Source of the DNA: Anaerolineaceae bacterium
GTDB taxonomy: Bacteria > Chloroflexota > Anaerolineae > Anaerolineales > Anaerolineaceae
Length of the DNA stretch: 32,797 nt
Direction: 5' to 3'
Assembly: GCA_018056725.1 (NCBI GenBank)
Contig: JAGPFF010000024.1
Location: 1 to 32,797, forward strand
Made by a program: the position numbers and the translations under genes. Shown here one piece after another: positions 9,062 to 16,983 of this stretch. Position 1 is the first letter of the stretch. The number at the start of each line of letters is the position of its first letter. The notes beneath the pieces are model-generated. The model was not told where the DNA came from and did not search any database. It saw only the letters and a list, made by a program, of their open reading frames with translations.

Positions 9062-11632
9062 ATGAACCTTGACCACTTTACACAAAAAGCTCAGGAGGCG
9101 ATTTTGCAATCCCAGCAGATCGCCCGAGAAAATAATCATCAATCCATTGAACCTGTCCATCTATTGCTCGCCCTGATTCAGCAGGAGGAAGGCGTAGTCC
9201 CTGCGATCATCACAAAGGTTGCTGGCAGTACCTCCGCCTTACGCGCCGAGCTGCAACAAGCCGTGGAGAATATGCCGCGGGTGACCGGCGCTGGCATTGG
9301 CGATGTGGGTTTAGGTCGAACAACTGCCAATCTCCTTGACGCTGCTGAACGCTATGCGAAGGGTATGCAGGACGATTATGTCTCGACCGAGCACATTTTG
9401 CTTGCCCTCACGGAAAGCACAGAAGGAAAACGATTGTCGCAGCATGGCTTGACGAAGGATACGATCCTCCGAGCCCTTACAGAAATCCGCGGCACTCAAC
9501 GGGTTACCAATCAAAACCCGGAGGATACCTATCAGGCCTTGGAAAAATACGGGGTCGACTTGACCGCCGCAGCACGGCAAGGCAAGTTGGATCCGGTGAT
9601 CGGGCGTGACGAAGAAATCCGCCGCGTGATTCAGATCCTGTCGCGGCGAAGTAAGAATAATCCAGCGCTCATCGGAGACCCCGGAGTTGGCAAAACCGCC
9701 ATCGTGGAAGGGCTTGCCCAACGCATCGTCAAAGGAGATGTTCCGGAGAGTTTAAAGCACAAGCGGCTGATTATGCTGGACATGGGCGCATTGGTTGCTG
9801 GCGCCAAATATCGGGGAGAATTTGAAGAGCGCCTAAAAGCCGTTCTGAAGGAGGTGCAGAGCAAGGAAGGGGAGATCATCCTCTTCATTGACGAAATGCA
9901 CACGGTTGTAGGTGCAGGTGCTGCCGAAGGGTCAATGGATGCGAGCAATATGCTTAAGCCATTGCTTGCCCGCGGTGAGCTGCATATGATTGGAGCAACC
10001 ACCATCAACGAATATCGGAAATACATTGAAAAAGACGCGGCGCTTGAACGTCGATTCCAGCCTGTGACGGTAAATGAACCAACGGTGGAAGATACGATCA
10101 GCATCCTGCGCGGACTTAAGCAGCGCTATGAAGTCCATCATGGTGTGCGCATCACGGATAGTGCTGTCATTGCGGCTGCAACTCTCTCCAATCGCTACAT
10201 CACCGATCGGCGTCTGCCTGACAAGGCAATTGACCTGATTGATGAAGCTGCCGCTCGATTGCGCACCGAAATTGATTCCAAACCGCAGGCGCTCGATGAA
10301 GTTGACCGCGAGATTATGCAACTTGAAATTGAACGCCAGGCTTTGCAAAAGGAAAAAGACAAGGCTTCTGCGGAGCGCCTGGAGAAAATTGAGGTAGACC
10401 TTGCTGATCTGCGTGAGAAATCGACCCAGTTGACGATGCGCTGGCAAACCGAAAAAAGTGCCATCGCCGAACTGCAAAAAATCAAAGAGCAGATTGATCA
10501 GACCTTGACCGAGATTGAAGATGCCGAAAGGCGAAGTGACCTGGAAAAAGCAGCCCGTTTGCGTTACGGAACTCTGCGCGAGTTACAGGAAAAACGGGAA
10601 AGCGCAGAAAAGCGTTTGCAGCAATTGCAGAGAGAAGGCGCGCTCCTAAAAGAGGAAGTTGACGCAGAAGAAATTGCCGGAATCGTTGCCCGTTGGACGC
10701 AAATTCCGGTGGAAAAACTGATGGAAGGTGAAACCCAAAAACTCCTTCACATGGAGGAACGTCTGCGTGAACGGGTTGTAGGACAGGATGATGCCTTGCA
10801 GGTGGTATCGAATGCGGTTCGCCGGGCAAGAGCCGGGCTGCAAGATCCAAATCGACCCATCGGGTCATTCATATTTCTTGGACCAACGGGTGTTGGCAAG
10901 ACCGAGTTGGCGCGTTCTCTGGCAGATTTTCTGTTCGATGACGAACATGCCATGGTGCGAATTGACATGAGCGAGTACCAGGAAAAACACACCGTCTCCC
11001 GTTTGATCGGTGCCCCGCCTGGCTACGTGGGCTATGATGAAGGCGGACAGCTCACCGAAGCGGTTCGCCGCCACCCCTACACGGTGGTGCTGTTTGACGA
11101 GATCGAAAAGGCACACCCTGAAGTGTTTAATATCCTGTTGCAGCTGCTGGATGACGGCAGGTTGACCGATGGTCAGGGACGAACGGTGGATTTTCGCAAC
11201 ACGCTGGTCATCATGACCAGTAATCTTGGCAGCAACCTCTGGCTGGACCGCCGCACAGTCACCCGGGAAGAAATTGTCAAAACCCTACAAGAACACTTCA
11301 AGCCCGAATTCTTGAACCGGATTGACGAGATCGTCATCTTCCACTCGCTTGGCAGGGAACAACTCAGCCAGATTGTGGATATTCAGCTCAAGCACGTGGA
11401 GAAACTGCTTTTGGAGCGCGACTTCAGGCTGGAGGTGACCCCTGCAGCAAAGGAATATCTCGCTGAAGCCGGATACGACCCAGATTATGGCGCACGACCG
11501 CTCAAGCGAGCCATCCAGCGTGAATTGCAGGATCCACTTGCGCTCAGGATATTGAATGGCGACTTTCCTGCCGGATCCGTCATCGTCGTTGACCGCGGTA
11601 CGGATGGATTAACCTTCCATACCAGGGAATAG
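9062..11632 (+). CDS. clpB: ClpB disaggregase
   Basis: AAA+ chaperone of 856 aa that threads aggregated proteins together with DnaK. Order of domains: N-terminal Clp repeats (1-145); AAA-1 with Walker [13 protein letters not shown] near 203 and Walker [10 protein letters not shown] near 275; the coiled-coil middle domain rich in Glu/Arg/Lys (about 400-525), which separates ClpB from ClpA/ClpC; AAA-2 with Walker [13 protein letters not shown] near 605 and Walker [12 protein letters not shown] near 675; C-terminal D2-small domain. The start has AGAGGTG 6 nt upstream. I searched the upstream 200 nt for a CIRCE element and did not find one; a short palindrome TACCGAAACGGTA lies at 8952-8964. The gene ends in TAG, used here as an ordinary stop. 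Confidence 0.96.
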   Translation: MNLDHFTQKAQEAILQSQQIARENNHQSIEPVHLLLALIQQEEGVVPAIITKVAGSTSALRAELQQAVENMPRVTGAGIGDVGLGRTTANLLDAAERYAKGMQDDYVSTEHILLALTESTEGKRLSQHGLTKDTILRALTEIRGTQRVTNQNPEDTYQALEKYGVDLTAAARQGKLDPVIGRDEEIRRVIQILSRRSKNNPALIGDPGVGKTAIVEGLAQRIVKGDVPESLKHKRLIMLDMGALVAGAKYRGEFEERLKAVLKEVQSKEGEIILFIDEMHTVVGAGAAEGSMDASNMLKPLLARGELHMIGATTINEYRKYIEKDAALERRFQPVTVNEPTVEDTISILRGLKQRYEVHHGVRITDSAVIAAATLSNRYITDRRLPDKAIDLIDEAAARLRTEIDSKPQALDEVDREIMQLEIERQALQKEKDKASAERLEKIEVDLADLREKSTQLTMRWQTEKSAIAELQKIKEQIDQTLTEIEDAERRSDLEKAARLRYGTLRELQEKRESAEKRLQQLQREGALLKEEVDAEEIAGIVARWTQIPVEKLMEGETQKLLHMEERLRERVVGQDDALQVVSNAVRRARAGLQDPNRPIGSFIFLGPTGVGKTELARSLADFLFDDEHAMVRIDMSEYQEKHTVSRLIGAPPGYVGYDEGGQLTEAVRRHPYTVVLFDEIEKAHPEVFNILLQLLDDGRLTDGQGRTVDFRNTLVIMTSNLGSNLWLDRRTVTREEIVKTLQEHFKPEFLNRIDEIVIFHSLGREQLSQIVDIQLKHVEKLLLERDFRLEVTPAAKEYLAEAGYDPDYGARPLKRAIQRELQDPLALRILNGDFPAGSVIVVDRGTDGLTFHTRE

Positions 11633-11652
11633 CATGTTTTCGTAATGGAAGA

Positions 11653-11683
11653 CAACAGGAGGAGGGCTTCCCTCCTCCTGTTG
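11653..11683 (+). terminator. Hairpin terminator after clpB
   Basis: A 13-bp perfect stem (arms 11653-11665 and 11671-11683, CAACAGGAGGAGG and its complement) with a 5-nt loop lies 20 nt after the clpB stop. The U-tract is poor (AATTAAG). Confidence 0.65.
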
Positions 11684-11721
11684 AATTAAGAAGTCGAATG
11701 AGGTAATCACCTGGTCTGAAG

Positions 11722-11750
11722 TTCACAACCCTGCCTACCAATGCTATAAT
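11722..11750 (+). promoter_or_regulatory. Promoter of the ArsP-like permease
   Basis: TTCACA (11722-11727), a 17-nt spacer and TATAAT (11745-11750), with TGC directly before the -10 box (extended -10). Transcription would start near 11757, inside the operator listed next. Confidence 0.7.
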
Positions 11751-11751
11751 G

Positions 11752-11771
11752 TATTCATATTCTTGAATATG
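11752..11771. promoter_or_regulatory. Putative ArsR operator at the permease promoter
   Basis: TATTCATATTCTTGAATATG contains the perfect dyad CATATTC-TT-GAATATG (11756-11771). It begins one base after the -10 box. The same site, with 15 of 20 bases identical, occurs one base after the -10 box of the redox-protein operon (13911-13930). AT-rich dyads of this kind are usual for ArsR/SmtB repressors, and an ArsR gene is in the cluster. Confidence 0.65.
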
Positions 11772-11788
11772 TTATCCGGAGGCTTTTC

Positions 11789-13243
11789 ATGAGCCTGTTA
11801 GATTGGGGCATCAAATTCCTGCAGGGTGGTTTTGGCAGCCTGGCTTCTTATCTCGCCGCACATGTATTGCTGTGTTTAGTGCCAGCCTTTTTTATCGCCG
11901 GGGGAATGTCTGCACTTATCCCGCGGGAATCCATCATGCGTTTTCTTGGGCGTAAAGCTCCAAAATATGTTTCTTACCCGGCTGCGGCTGCGGCTGGCTC
12001 TTTGCTGGCAGTTTGCTCCTGCACCATCGTACCTCTTTTTGCGGGGATCTATAAAAAAGGAGCCGGACTGGGTCCGGCAATTACGTTCCTGTTCTTTGCA
12101 CCGGCAGCCAATATTTTAGCTCTTTCATATACCGGTGTCGCCATTGGTGCTGATCTTGCCTTCGCCCGCCTGTTCCTTTCGCTGACCTTTGGCATCGGAA
12201 TCGGTATGATCATGTCTTTAATTTTCCGCAAAGAGGATGAAGCACGCATTTCGAATTTAGACGATGCTTTTTCTCAACACGGGAAAATGCGCAAAAGGCG
12301 CACGATATTTTTACTAATCATGGTGGCGTTGCTGCTTTCCGGCACTCTCAAACTTGATTTCCTCTCCAATACATATGCTTCCTTCACCCTTCCCATACGG
12401 GGAATGGACACTTTGCAGGAGACATTATATCGATTGGTTCCCTTTGATCCGACCAAAGGAGAGGAAGGGATTAGTGCACAGGGGTTAATTCTAATCGGCT
12501 TGCTGATGATCATCGCATTGTTCGCCTGGCGCGGGTTCGAAAAAATCCATGATGGGGCAAATTTTTGGACCTGGGGCGCTTTTGGCTTGATCCTCTTTAC
12601 CCTGCTCATCGCTTCAACTAAAATGGAACCCCACTCAGGCGGTTTGGACGTTCTGCTTACCGGTCGTTCTTTCGCGGTACCGGTTTTTCTGATCCTTCTT
12701 TCCATCATGACCGGCAAGACGCTGAATCAAGAGGAGCGCACCGATTGGATTTGGGAATCCTGGCGTTTCATCAAACAGATTTTTCCATTGCTCATCGTCG
12801 GAGTTTTTGCTGTGGGGATTTTACGTCAGCTTATCAAACCAGAATGGATCGAATTTCTGGCGGGTGAAAACACACTTTTGGGCAACCTGGCAGGAGTACT
12901 TTTTGGGGTGTTTATGTACTTTCCAACCCTGGTGGAAGTGCCCGTTGCCAAGATGTTCCTCAACCTTGGCATGCACCGCGGTCCGCTGTTGGCTTACCTG
13001 ATGGCGGATCCAGAATTAAGCCTGCAGAGCATCCTCATCACGGCTACCATCATCGGCAAGACCAAAGCCTGGACATACGTGTTCTGGGTGGCGTTGTTCA
13101 GCACCCTTGCCGGCTTGCTTTATGGCGCTTGGGCGGATGGTACCAGTCTCGGACTCATCCTCTTATACGTGGCAGTTCTCCTGGCTATTCTTTCCGCGAT
13201 TCTATGGTGGGTAAACCATCGCGAGAAAAAGACGACTGTTTGA
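11789..13243 (+). CDS. ArsP-like permease (DUF318 family)
   Basis: Polytopic membrane protein of 484 aa from the permease family that includes ArsP, an exporter of trivalent organoarsenicals. The family signature SLLAVCSCTIVPLFAGIYKK near residue 70, with the Cys pair CSC, and a second-half repeat VLFGVFMYFPTLVEVPVAKM near 370 are visible; about ten hydrophobic helices can be counted. The ribosome site GGAGG lies 9 nt upstream of the ATG. The neighbouring ArsR regulator, CxxC redox protein and shared operator support a metalloid or soft-metal role; the actual substrate is not shown. Confidence 0.82.
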   Translation: MSLLDWGIKFLQGGFGSLASYLAAHVLLCLVPAFFIAGGMSALIPRESIMRFLGRKAPKYVSYPAAAAAGSLLAVCSCTIVPLFAGIYKKGAGLGPAITFLFFAPAANILALSYTGVAIGADLAFARLFLSLTFGIGIGMIMSLIFRKEDEARISNLDDAFSQHGKMRKRRTIFLLIMVALLLSGTLKLDFLSNTYASFTLPIRGMDTLQETLYRLVPFDPTKGEEGISAQGLILIGLLMIIALFAWRGFEKIHDGANFWTWGAFGLILFTLLIASTKMEPHSGGLDVLLTGRSFAVPVFLILLSIMTGKTLNQEERTDWIWESWRFIKQIFPLLIVGVFAVGILRQLIKPEWIEFLAGENTLLGNLAGVLFGVFMYFPTLVEVPVAKMFLNLGMHRGPLLAYLMADPELSLQSILITATIIGKTKAWTYVFWVALFSTLAGLLYGAWADGTSLGLILLYVAVLLAILSAILWWVNHREKKTTV

Positions 13244-13248
13244 AAGAC

Positions 13249-13285
13249 AAATCAAGAGACCAGGCAGTATCTGGTCTCTTGATTT
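13249..13285. terminator. Bidirectional terminator
   Basis: A 15-bp perfect stem (arms 13249-13263 and 13271-13285, AAATCAAGAGACCAG and its complement) with a 7-nt loop lies between the converging permease and AhpD-like genes, 5 nt and 3 nt from their stops. Confidence 0.75.
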
Positions 13286-13288
13286 CAC

Positions 13289-13612
13289 CTATTGTTGGCA
13301 ACCGCAACTGACATTTCCGCGCAAAATCTCTTTCCAGTCACCAATCACATCATGGGTCCAACAGTCATCCGCGCCCGCCGCTTCACGCATCACTAATGCC
13401 AGAATATAACTCAATTCTTCCACCGTCGCGCCGGCGTCCAACGCTCCTTGAAAATGTTTCAATACACAGGGTTTTGAACGCGCCTTAATAGAAAGCGCAA
13501 AGCAGATAAACTGGTAGGTCTTTTCGTCAATGGTCCGCTTTTCGCGATATAACTCGTCAATTTCGTCCAGCTTTTGCGTATATTCTGGAAAAAACTCAGC
13601 CAACATTCTCAT
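13289..13612 (-). CDS. AhpD/carboxymuconolactone decarboxylase-like protein
   Basis: All-helical protein of 107 aa in the CMD/AhpD fold family, whose redox members use a Cys-x-x-Cys-x3-His site. The equivalent stretch here is SKPCVLKHF (near residues 46-54): the second Cys and the His remain, but the first Cys is Ser. The following GALDAGATVEELSYIL segment is typical of the family. The Cys-Gly-Cys end (SCGCQQ) could bind a metal or take part in thiol chemistry. Start supported by AAGGAGG. Cotranscribed with the CxxC redox protein (45-nt gap). The function is not known; disulfide or metalloid handling is an inference from context. Confidence 0.7.
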   Translation of the reverse strand: MRMLAEFFPEYTQKLDEIDELYREKRTIDEKTYQFICFALSIKARSKPCVLKHFQGALDAGATVEELSYILALVMREAAGADDCWTHDVIGDWKEILRGNVSCGCQQ

Positions 13613-13657
13613 AAAATTTCCTCCTTCGGTAAATCTTTACGGATCGAATGAAATCCA

Positions 13658-13891
13658 TCAAGGTACAAGCAACTTTTTTATTTCCTCCGCACTGAGAACG
13701 CGCCCTGAAGATTTAACTTTCTCATCAATCACCAGTGCGGGCGTTTTCATCACGCCGTAATCAATAATCTGATTGATGTCTTTCACCTCTTCAATTTCAA
13801 CGTTCAAGCCCAATTCTTTCAACGCGGTGGTCGTATTTTCGAACAACTTTTTACAATTGGCACAACCACTGCCAAGAATCTTAATTTTCAT
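13658..13891 (-). CDS. Redox-active disulfide (thioredoxin-fold) small protein
   Basis: Glutaredoxin/thioredoxin-fold protein of 77 aa of the type often encoded beside DUF318 permeases. The active site GSGCANCKKL (CxxC) is at residues 8-17, and the cis-Pro loop VMKTPALVID is near 47. Start supported by AAAGGAGATTGG. It has its own promoter and operator (13911-13960), separate from arsR, and is followed by the AhpD-like gene. The likely role is thiol-disulfide exchange or metal(loid) delivery to the permease system; this is inference. Confidence 0.85.
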   Translation of the reverse strand: MKIKILGSGCANCKKLFENTTTALKELGLNVEIEEVKDINQIIDYGVMKTPALVIDEKVKSSGRVLSAEEIKKLLVP

Positions 13892-13910
13892 TCCAATCTC
13901 CTTTCTTTTT

Positions 13911-13960
13911 TATATTCTGAATTATGAATATATTATATAACCATGGTTCTGTTTTTTCAA
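13911..13960 (-). promoter_or_regulatory. Promoter and ArsR-type operator of the redox operon
   Basis: On minus: TTGAAA (13955-13960), a 17-nt spacer, TATAAT (13932-13937), then one base and the operator TATTCATAATTCAGAATATA (13911-13930). The layout copies that of the permease promoter exactly, so both units are probably controlled by the same repressor. Confidence 0.68.
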
Positions 13961-13981
13961 TTTACGGCAATCATGGAATCT

Positions 13982-14446
13982 CTATTTACTTGCTGGCAGG
14001 GATTTGCAGGAGAATTCGGGAGGTAGTTCAGGGTGACACTGGGGGCAAGGACAGTTTTCGAGTGGGCGGCGTGAAAGCCTGAGAACCGTCGGGCGATTAA
14101 TCTTCGCAATCTCCGCAGCAGTATCTATTAGGGAGATCAACCGCTGGTCGGCAAGGTAATAGTAGATAAAGCGACTGTGGCGCCTGGTTTTCACCAATCC
14201 CGCCTTGCGTAACGCCATCAAGTGCTGAGAAATCGCAGCCTGGCGCAACCCGAGCGCAGCAATCAGATGACAGACACAGGCAGGCTGTTCACGAATGACA
14301 AGCAAAATTTGGATGCGTGCCGGCTGGCTGAGCTGGTCAAAAAGCATCGCCATGCTCTCTTCGGCGGATTGTGATGGTTCCTCAATCATTTCACGATGAC
14401 TTGTCGTCATGGAATGATTATAGCCCTTTGAGGAAGTTGAATCCAT
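13982..14446 (-). CDS. ArsR/SmtB-family repressor with CxC sensor motif
   Basis: Winged-helix repressor of up to 154 aa. The helix-turn-helix (LGLRQAAISQHLMALRKAGL) is near 65-85. Before it lies EQPACVCHL, matching the ELCVCDL-type alpha-3 metalloid-binding site of arsenic-sensing ArsR proteins. The tail is also Cys-rich (NCPCPQCHPELPPEFSC), which could add ligands. No ribosome site precedes the ATG at 14446. An alternative ATG at 14410 lies 6 nt after a TATAAT on the same strand, so a leaderless transcript starting there is possible. The operators downstream are its likely targets. Confidence 0.88.
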   Translation of the reverse strand: MDSTSSKGYNHSMTTSHREMIEEPSQSAEESMAMLFDQLSQPARIQILLVIREQPACVCHLIAALGLRQAAISQHLMALRKAGLVKTRRHSRFIYYYLADQRLISLIDTAAEIAKINRPTVLRLSRRPLENCPCPQCHPELPPEFSCKSLPASK

Positions 14447-14499
14447 TGAATTATGCTAGGAATGGGATTAATATATCTGGAAAAATTTTCACCGAAAGT

Positions 14500-14527
14500 T
14501 TGGAATAGGACAAATAATTTGTATTAT
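14500..14527 (+). promoter_or_regulatory. Possible promoter of the thioesterase gene
   Basis: TTGGAA (14500-14505), a 16-nt spacer and TATTAT (14522-14527), 47 nt before the ATG. Moderate match only. Confidence 0.4.
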
Positions 14528-14573
14528 CGACACCATCCCACAACCGGAGGAATAGATCCAAAAAGAGGAATAA

Positions 14574-15329
14574 ATGAAAACAAACGAAGAAGCCATCTTT
14601 GAAGAAAAAGTCCGTGTCGCTACCTACGAATGTGATTTCAATGGAAAGTGGAAACCTGCCTCTTTCTTCCAGCATATGACCGAAGCGGCTCACCTGCACG
14701 CCACCCAACTAGGTGCCGGATACAGGGAGCTGATCCGCAATGATCTCGCCTGGGTACACGCGCGCATGAAAGTCAAGTTTCTGCGTTTTCCGCTCATCGA
14801 TGAGATGATCACCATCCAAACATGGCCAAAGACAATTCAACAGAAACTTTTCTTCGTCCGTGATTTTGAACTTCTCGACCAAAACCGTGAACAGATTGCA
14901 GTAGCAACTTCGGCATGGCTGATAATCAATACGAAAACGCGGCGGTTGGTTCCCGTCCAGCGCCTTGACCTGAATCTTCCCTCTCTTGAAGGGAGGCATG
15001 GTTTGAATGAAACGCTGGAAAAAATAAATCTGCCTCCTGGAACGGAAGCGTGTTTAAGAAGAAGGGCTGGCTATTCCAGTGTGGATGTGGTGGGGCATGT
15101 CAACAACAGCCGTTACCCCGAATGGATCTGTGATGCCTTTCCAACCCAGTATTACCAGGACCATCAATTCGACTGGATTCAGATCAACTACAATCACGAG
15201 ACCCTTCCAGAAGAAGAAGTTAGCCTTTTTAAAGAACCCCTTAACCAGAATGGACTCTGGGGAATTCATGGGTATAACAACAATCACAGCACCTCTTCGT
15301 TTGAATCTCTCGTACAATGGAAGATTTAA
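14574..15329 (+). CDS. Acyl-ACP thioesterase (FatA-like)
   Basis: Double hot-dog thioesterase of 251 aa that releases free fatty acids from acyl carrier protein. The N-terminal hot dog has the family's early segment (ASFFQHMTEAAHLHATQLG) and the LAWVHARMKVKFLRFP strand; the C-terminal hot dog begins with VDVVGHVNNSRYPEW near 165, which carries the Asp/His/Asn active-site residues. The ribosome site AGAGGA precedes the ATG. It stands alone, between arsR and htrA. Bacterial members occur in anaerobes; chain-length preference cannot be read. Confidence 0.88.
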   Translation: MKTNEEAIFEEKVRVATYECDFNGKWKPASFFQHMTEAAHLHATQLGAGYRELIRNDLAWVHARMKVKFLRFPLIDEMITIQTWPKTIQQKLFFVRDFELLDQNREQIAVATSAWLIINTKTRRLVPVQRLDLNLPSLEGRHGLNETLEKINLPPGTEACLRRRAGYSSVDVVGHVNNSRYPEWICDAFPTQYYQDHQFDWIQINYNHETLPEEEVSLFKEPLNQNGLWGIHGYNNNHSTSSFESLVQWKI

Positions 15330-15431
15330 GCAGGAAAGAGGAATTACTTCAGAGCACTGTGCAGTAACCTGTCAGATTTGTTTACGCGGTGGATATGAAT
15401 GACCACCGAAAAAAAGTGTGTGGTGGTAAAA

Positions 15432-15461
15432 AAGCGGTTACAGATATATCTGTAACCGCTT
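15432..15461. terminator. Perfect palindrome between thioesterase and htrA
   Basis: A 30-nt perfect palindrome (arms 15432-15446 and 15447-15461, AAGCGGTTACAGATA and its complement) lies between two converging genes, preceded by AAAAAA. It should act as a terminator for at least the minus-strand htrA transcript. A smaller CACCAC/GTGGTG repeat lies just before it. Confidence 0.65.
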
Positions 15462-15519
15462 CTGATTAACGCCGCCAGGTGTTTTCCCCGCTTACATCCC
15501 TGAATTGGCAGATATAAGC

Positions 15520-16707
15520 CTAATTGCCTTGAAGAACTACATCAACCTGCGTTTCCTTTCCATCCCGCAACACAGTCAGATGTATTTTTTGACCCACTTC
15601 CGTTTGATTGAAGATATAAGAAACAAGATCTTCATACGATCGAACCGGTTGATCATCAACCGCAATGATCACATCGCCGTAAGTGATGGATAGTCTTCCT
15701 GGTGCCACCATTTGCTGGTAACTGCCATTCAAACCAGCCTGGTCAGCAGCTCCGCCAGGATTGATTGTGGTGATGAGAATCCCTTTCGTCTCCGGATCCA
15801 ACCCCATTTCTTCTGCCAGGGCATACGTGAGTGTTGTTCCCGACAAGCCAAGGCTGGGATGGGCATATTCTCCATCTTCAATCAGGATCGGAACCACCCG
15901 TTCAACGATGTGGGAAGGAATAACGAAACCGATCCCGGCGTTGGAATCCGTGGAAGATTGAATTGCCGCGGTCACCCCAATCACCTCGCCATTCACATTC
16001 ACCAGCACGCCGCCCGAATTACCCGGATTGATGGCTGCATCGGTTTGAATTATGTCAGGAATGGTGTAATTGGTTCGGGAGAACATGCTCGATTCATCCA
16101 CCGTGAGAGAGCGAGAGAGAGCACTCACAATCCCCTGCGTCATCGTGCCCGCAAGACCGTAAGGGTTGCCAATGGCAATGACAAGGTCGCCTACCTTGAC
16201 CTGGTGAGAGTCCCCTAACTCTACAGGAGTTAAAGAGAGTCCTTTGGGGTTCACCTTTACCACTGCCAGATCACTTTGTGGGTCAGTGCCAACCACACTG
16301 GCTGTGCTGGTTGTGCCATCTGAAAAGACAATGGTGATCTCCGAAGCGTTTTCCACCACGTGATTGTTGGTGACAATATACCCCTCTTCATTCCATACAA
16401 ACCCCGAACCTTCACCACTAATGGTTGTCCACCCATAATTTTCCAGCACTTGAATGTTGACAACGGAGGGATTCACGCTTTCATAAATCTTTTGAAAAGT
16501 GTTTTGCACCACCGTCATCACGTCGGCGTTCATGGTTTGTGCCGTGGTAGTTCCGGTGGAGGGGGTTGCTTGATCGGTTGCTGGTGGGATAGTGGCGGTT
16601 ATATCCGTTGTGCCCCCCAGAAACGGAGAAAGTGCCTGAGTGAATGAACACCCAGCCAGAATGACCAGCGCTGCCGCAATTAGAATCACCAAAGTTTTCT
16701 TTTTCAT
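15520..16707 (-). CDS. HtrA/DegP-like serine protease, lipoprotein
   Basis: Extracytoplasmic S1C protease of 395 aa for quality control of exported proteins. The N-terminus is a lipoprotein signal (hydrophobic run ending in LAGCS, Cys near residue 20), followed by a Thr/Pro/Ala linker. Catalytic triad motifs are TNNHVVENAS (His), DPQSDLAVVKV (Asp) and NPGNSGGVLV (Ser). One PDZ domain occupies the last ~110 residues. The ATG has an upstream GGAGGTAGG. The gene ends in TAG. It is divergent from the sugar ABC operon. Confidence 0.92.
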   Translation of the reverse strand: MKKKTLVILIAAALVILAGCSFTQALSPFLGGTTDITATIPPATDQATPSTGTTTAQTMNADVMTVVQNTFQKIYESVNPSVVNIQVLENYGWTTISGEGSGFVWNEEGYIVTNNHVVENASEITIVFSDGTTSTASVVGTDPQSDLAVVKVNPKGLSLTPVELGDSHQVKVGDLVIAIGNPYGLAGTMTQGIVSALSRSLTVDESSMFSRTNYTIPDIIQTDAAINPGNSGGVLVNVNGEVIGVTAAIQSSTDSNAGIGFVIPSHIVERVVPILIEDGEYAHPSLGLSGTTLTYALAEEMGLDPETKGILITTINPGGAADQAGLNGSYQQMVAPGRLSITYGDVIIAVDDQPVRSYEDLVSYIFNQTEVGQKIHLTVLRDGKETQVDVVLQGN

Positions 16708-16884
16708 TCCAGCTTCCTACCTCCTTTGTTTCCGCCAGGATTTCTTTACCTTTTTTCAACTCATCCTTGATCGTATGTAAGATACATCCAGTGTTGAGAT
16801 GATTGGTTTAATTCCTGTATATTCTTTTTTCAAACCAGGAACAGGGATTCATAACAGAAGGAACCTATAAAAGGATAATCTTCA

Positions 16885-16913
16885 TTTACATTTCCCTTTT
16901 TAGTTACTATAAT
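16885..16913 (+). promoter_or_regulatory. Promoter of the sugar ABC operon
   Basis: TTTACA (16885-16890), a 17-nt spacer and TATAAT (16908-16913), near-consensus for the housekeeping sigma factor. Predicted start near 16920, leaving a ~64-nt leader before the binding-protein ATG, which has AGAAGGAG as ribosome site. Confidence 0.75.
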
Positions 16914-16919
16914 AGAGGA

Positions 16920-16946
16920 TAGGAACGCCCCAGGGAAGCGATCCTA
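16920..16946. promoter_or_regulatory. Inverted repeat at the sugar operon start site
   Basis: TAGGAACGC (16920-16928), a 9-nt spacer, then GCGATCCTA (16938-16946); 8 of 9 positions pair. It lies right at the predicted transcription start, so it could be a repressor operator or a 5' hairpin in the mRNA. No regulator gene is adjacent. Confidence 0.4.
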
Positions 16947-16983
16947 AGATTAAATTTCCCTAACTTTTGAGAAGGAGAAAAAG

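Noticed and set aside
9311..11116. Several open frames on minus inside clpB
   Set aside because: They lie antisense to an intact, highly conserved gene and show no family features.
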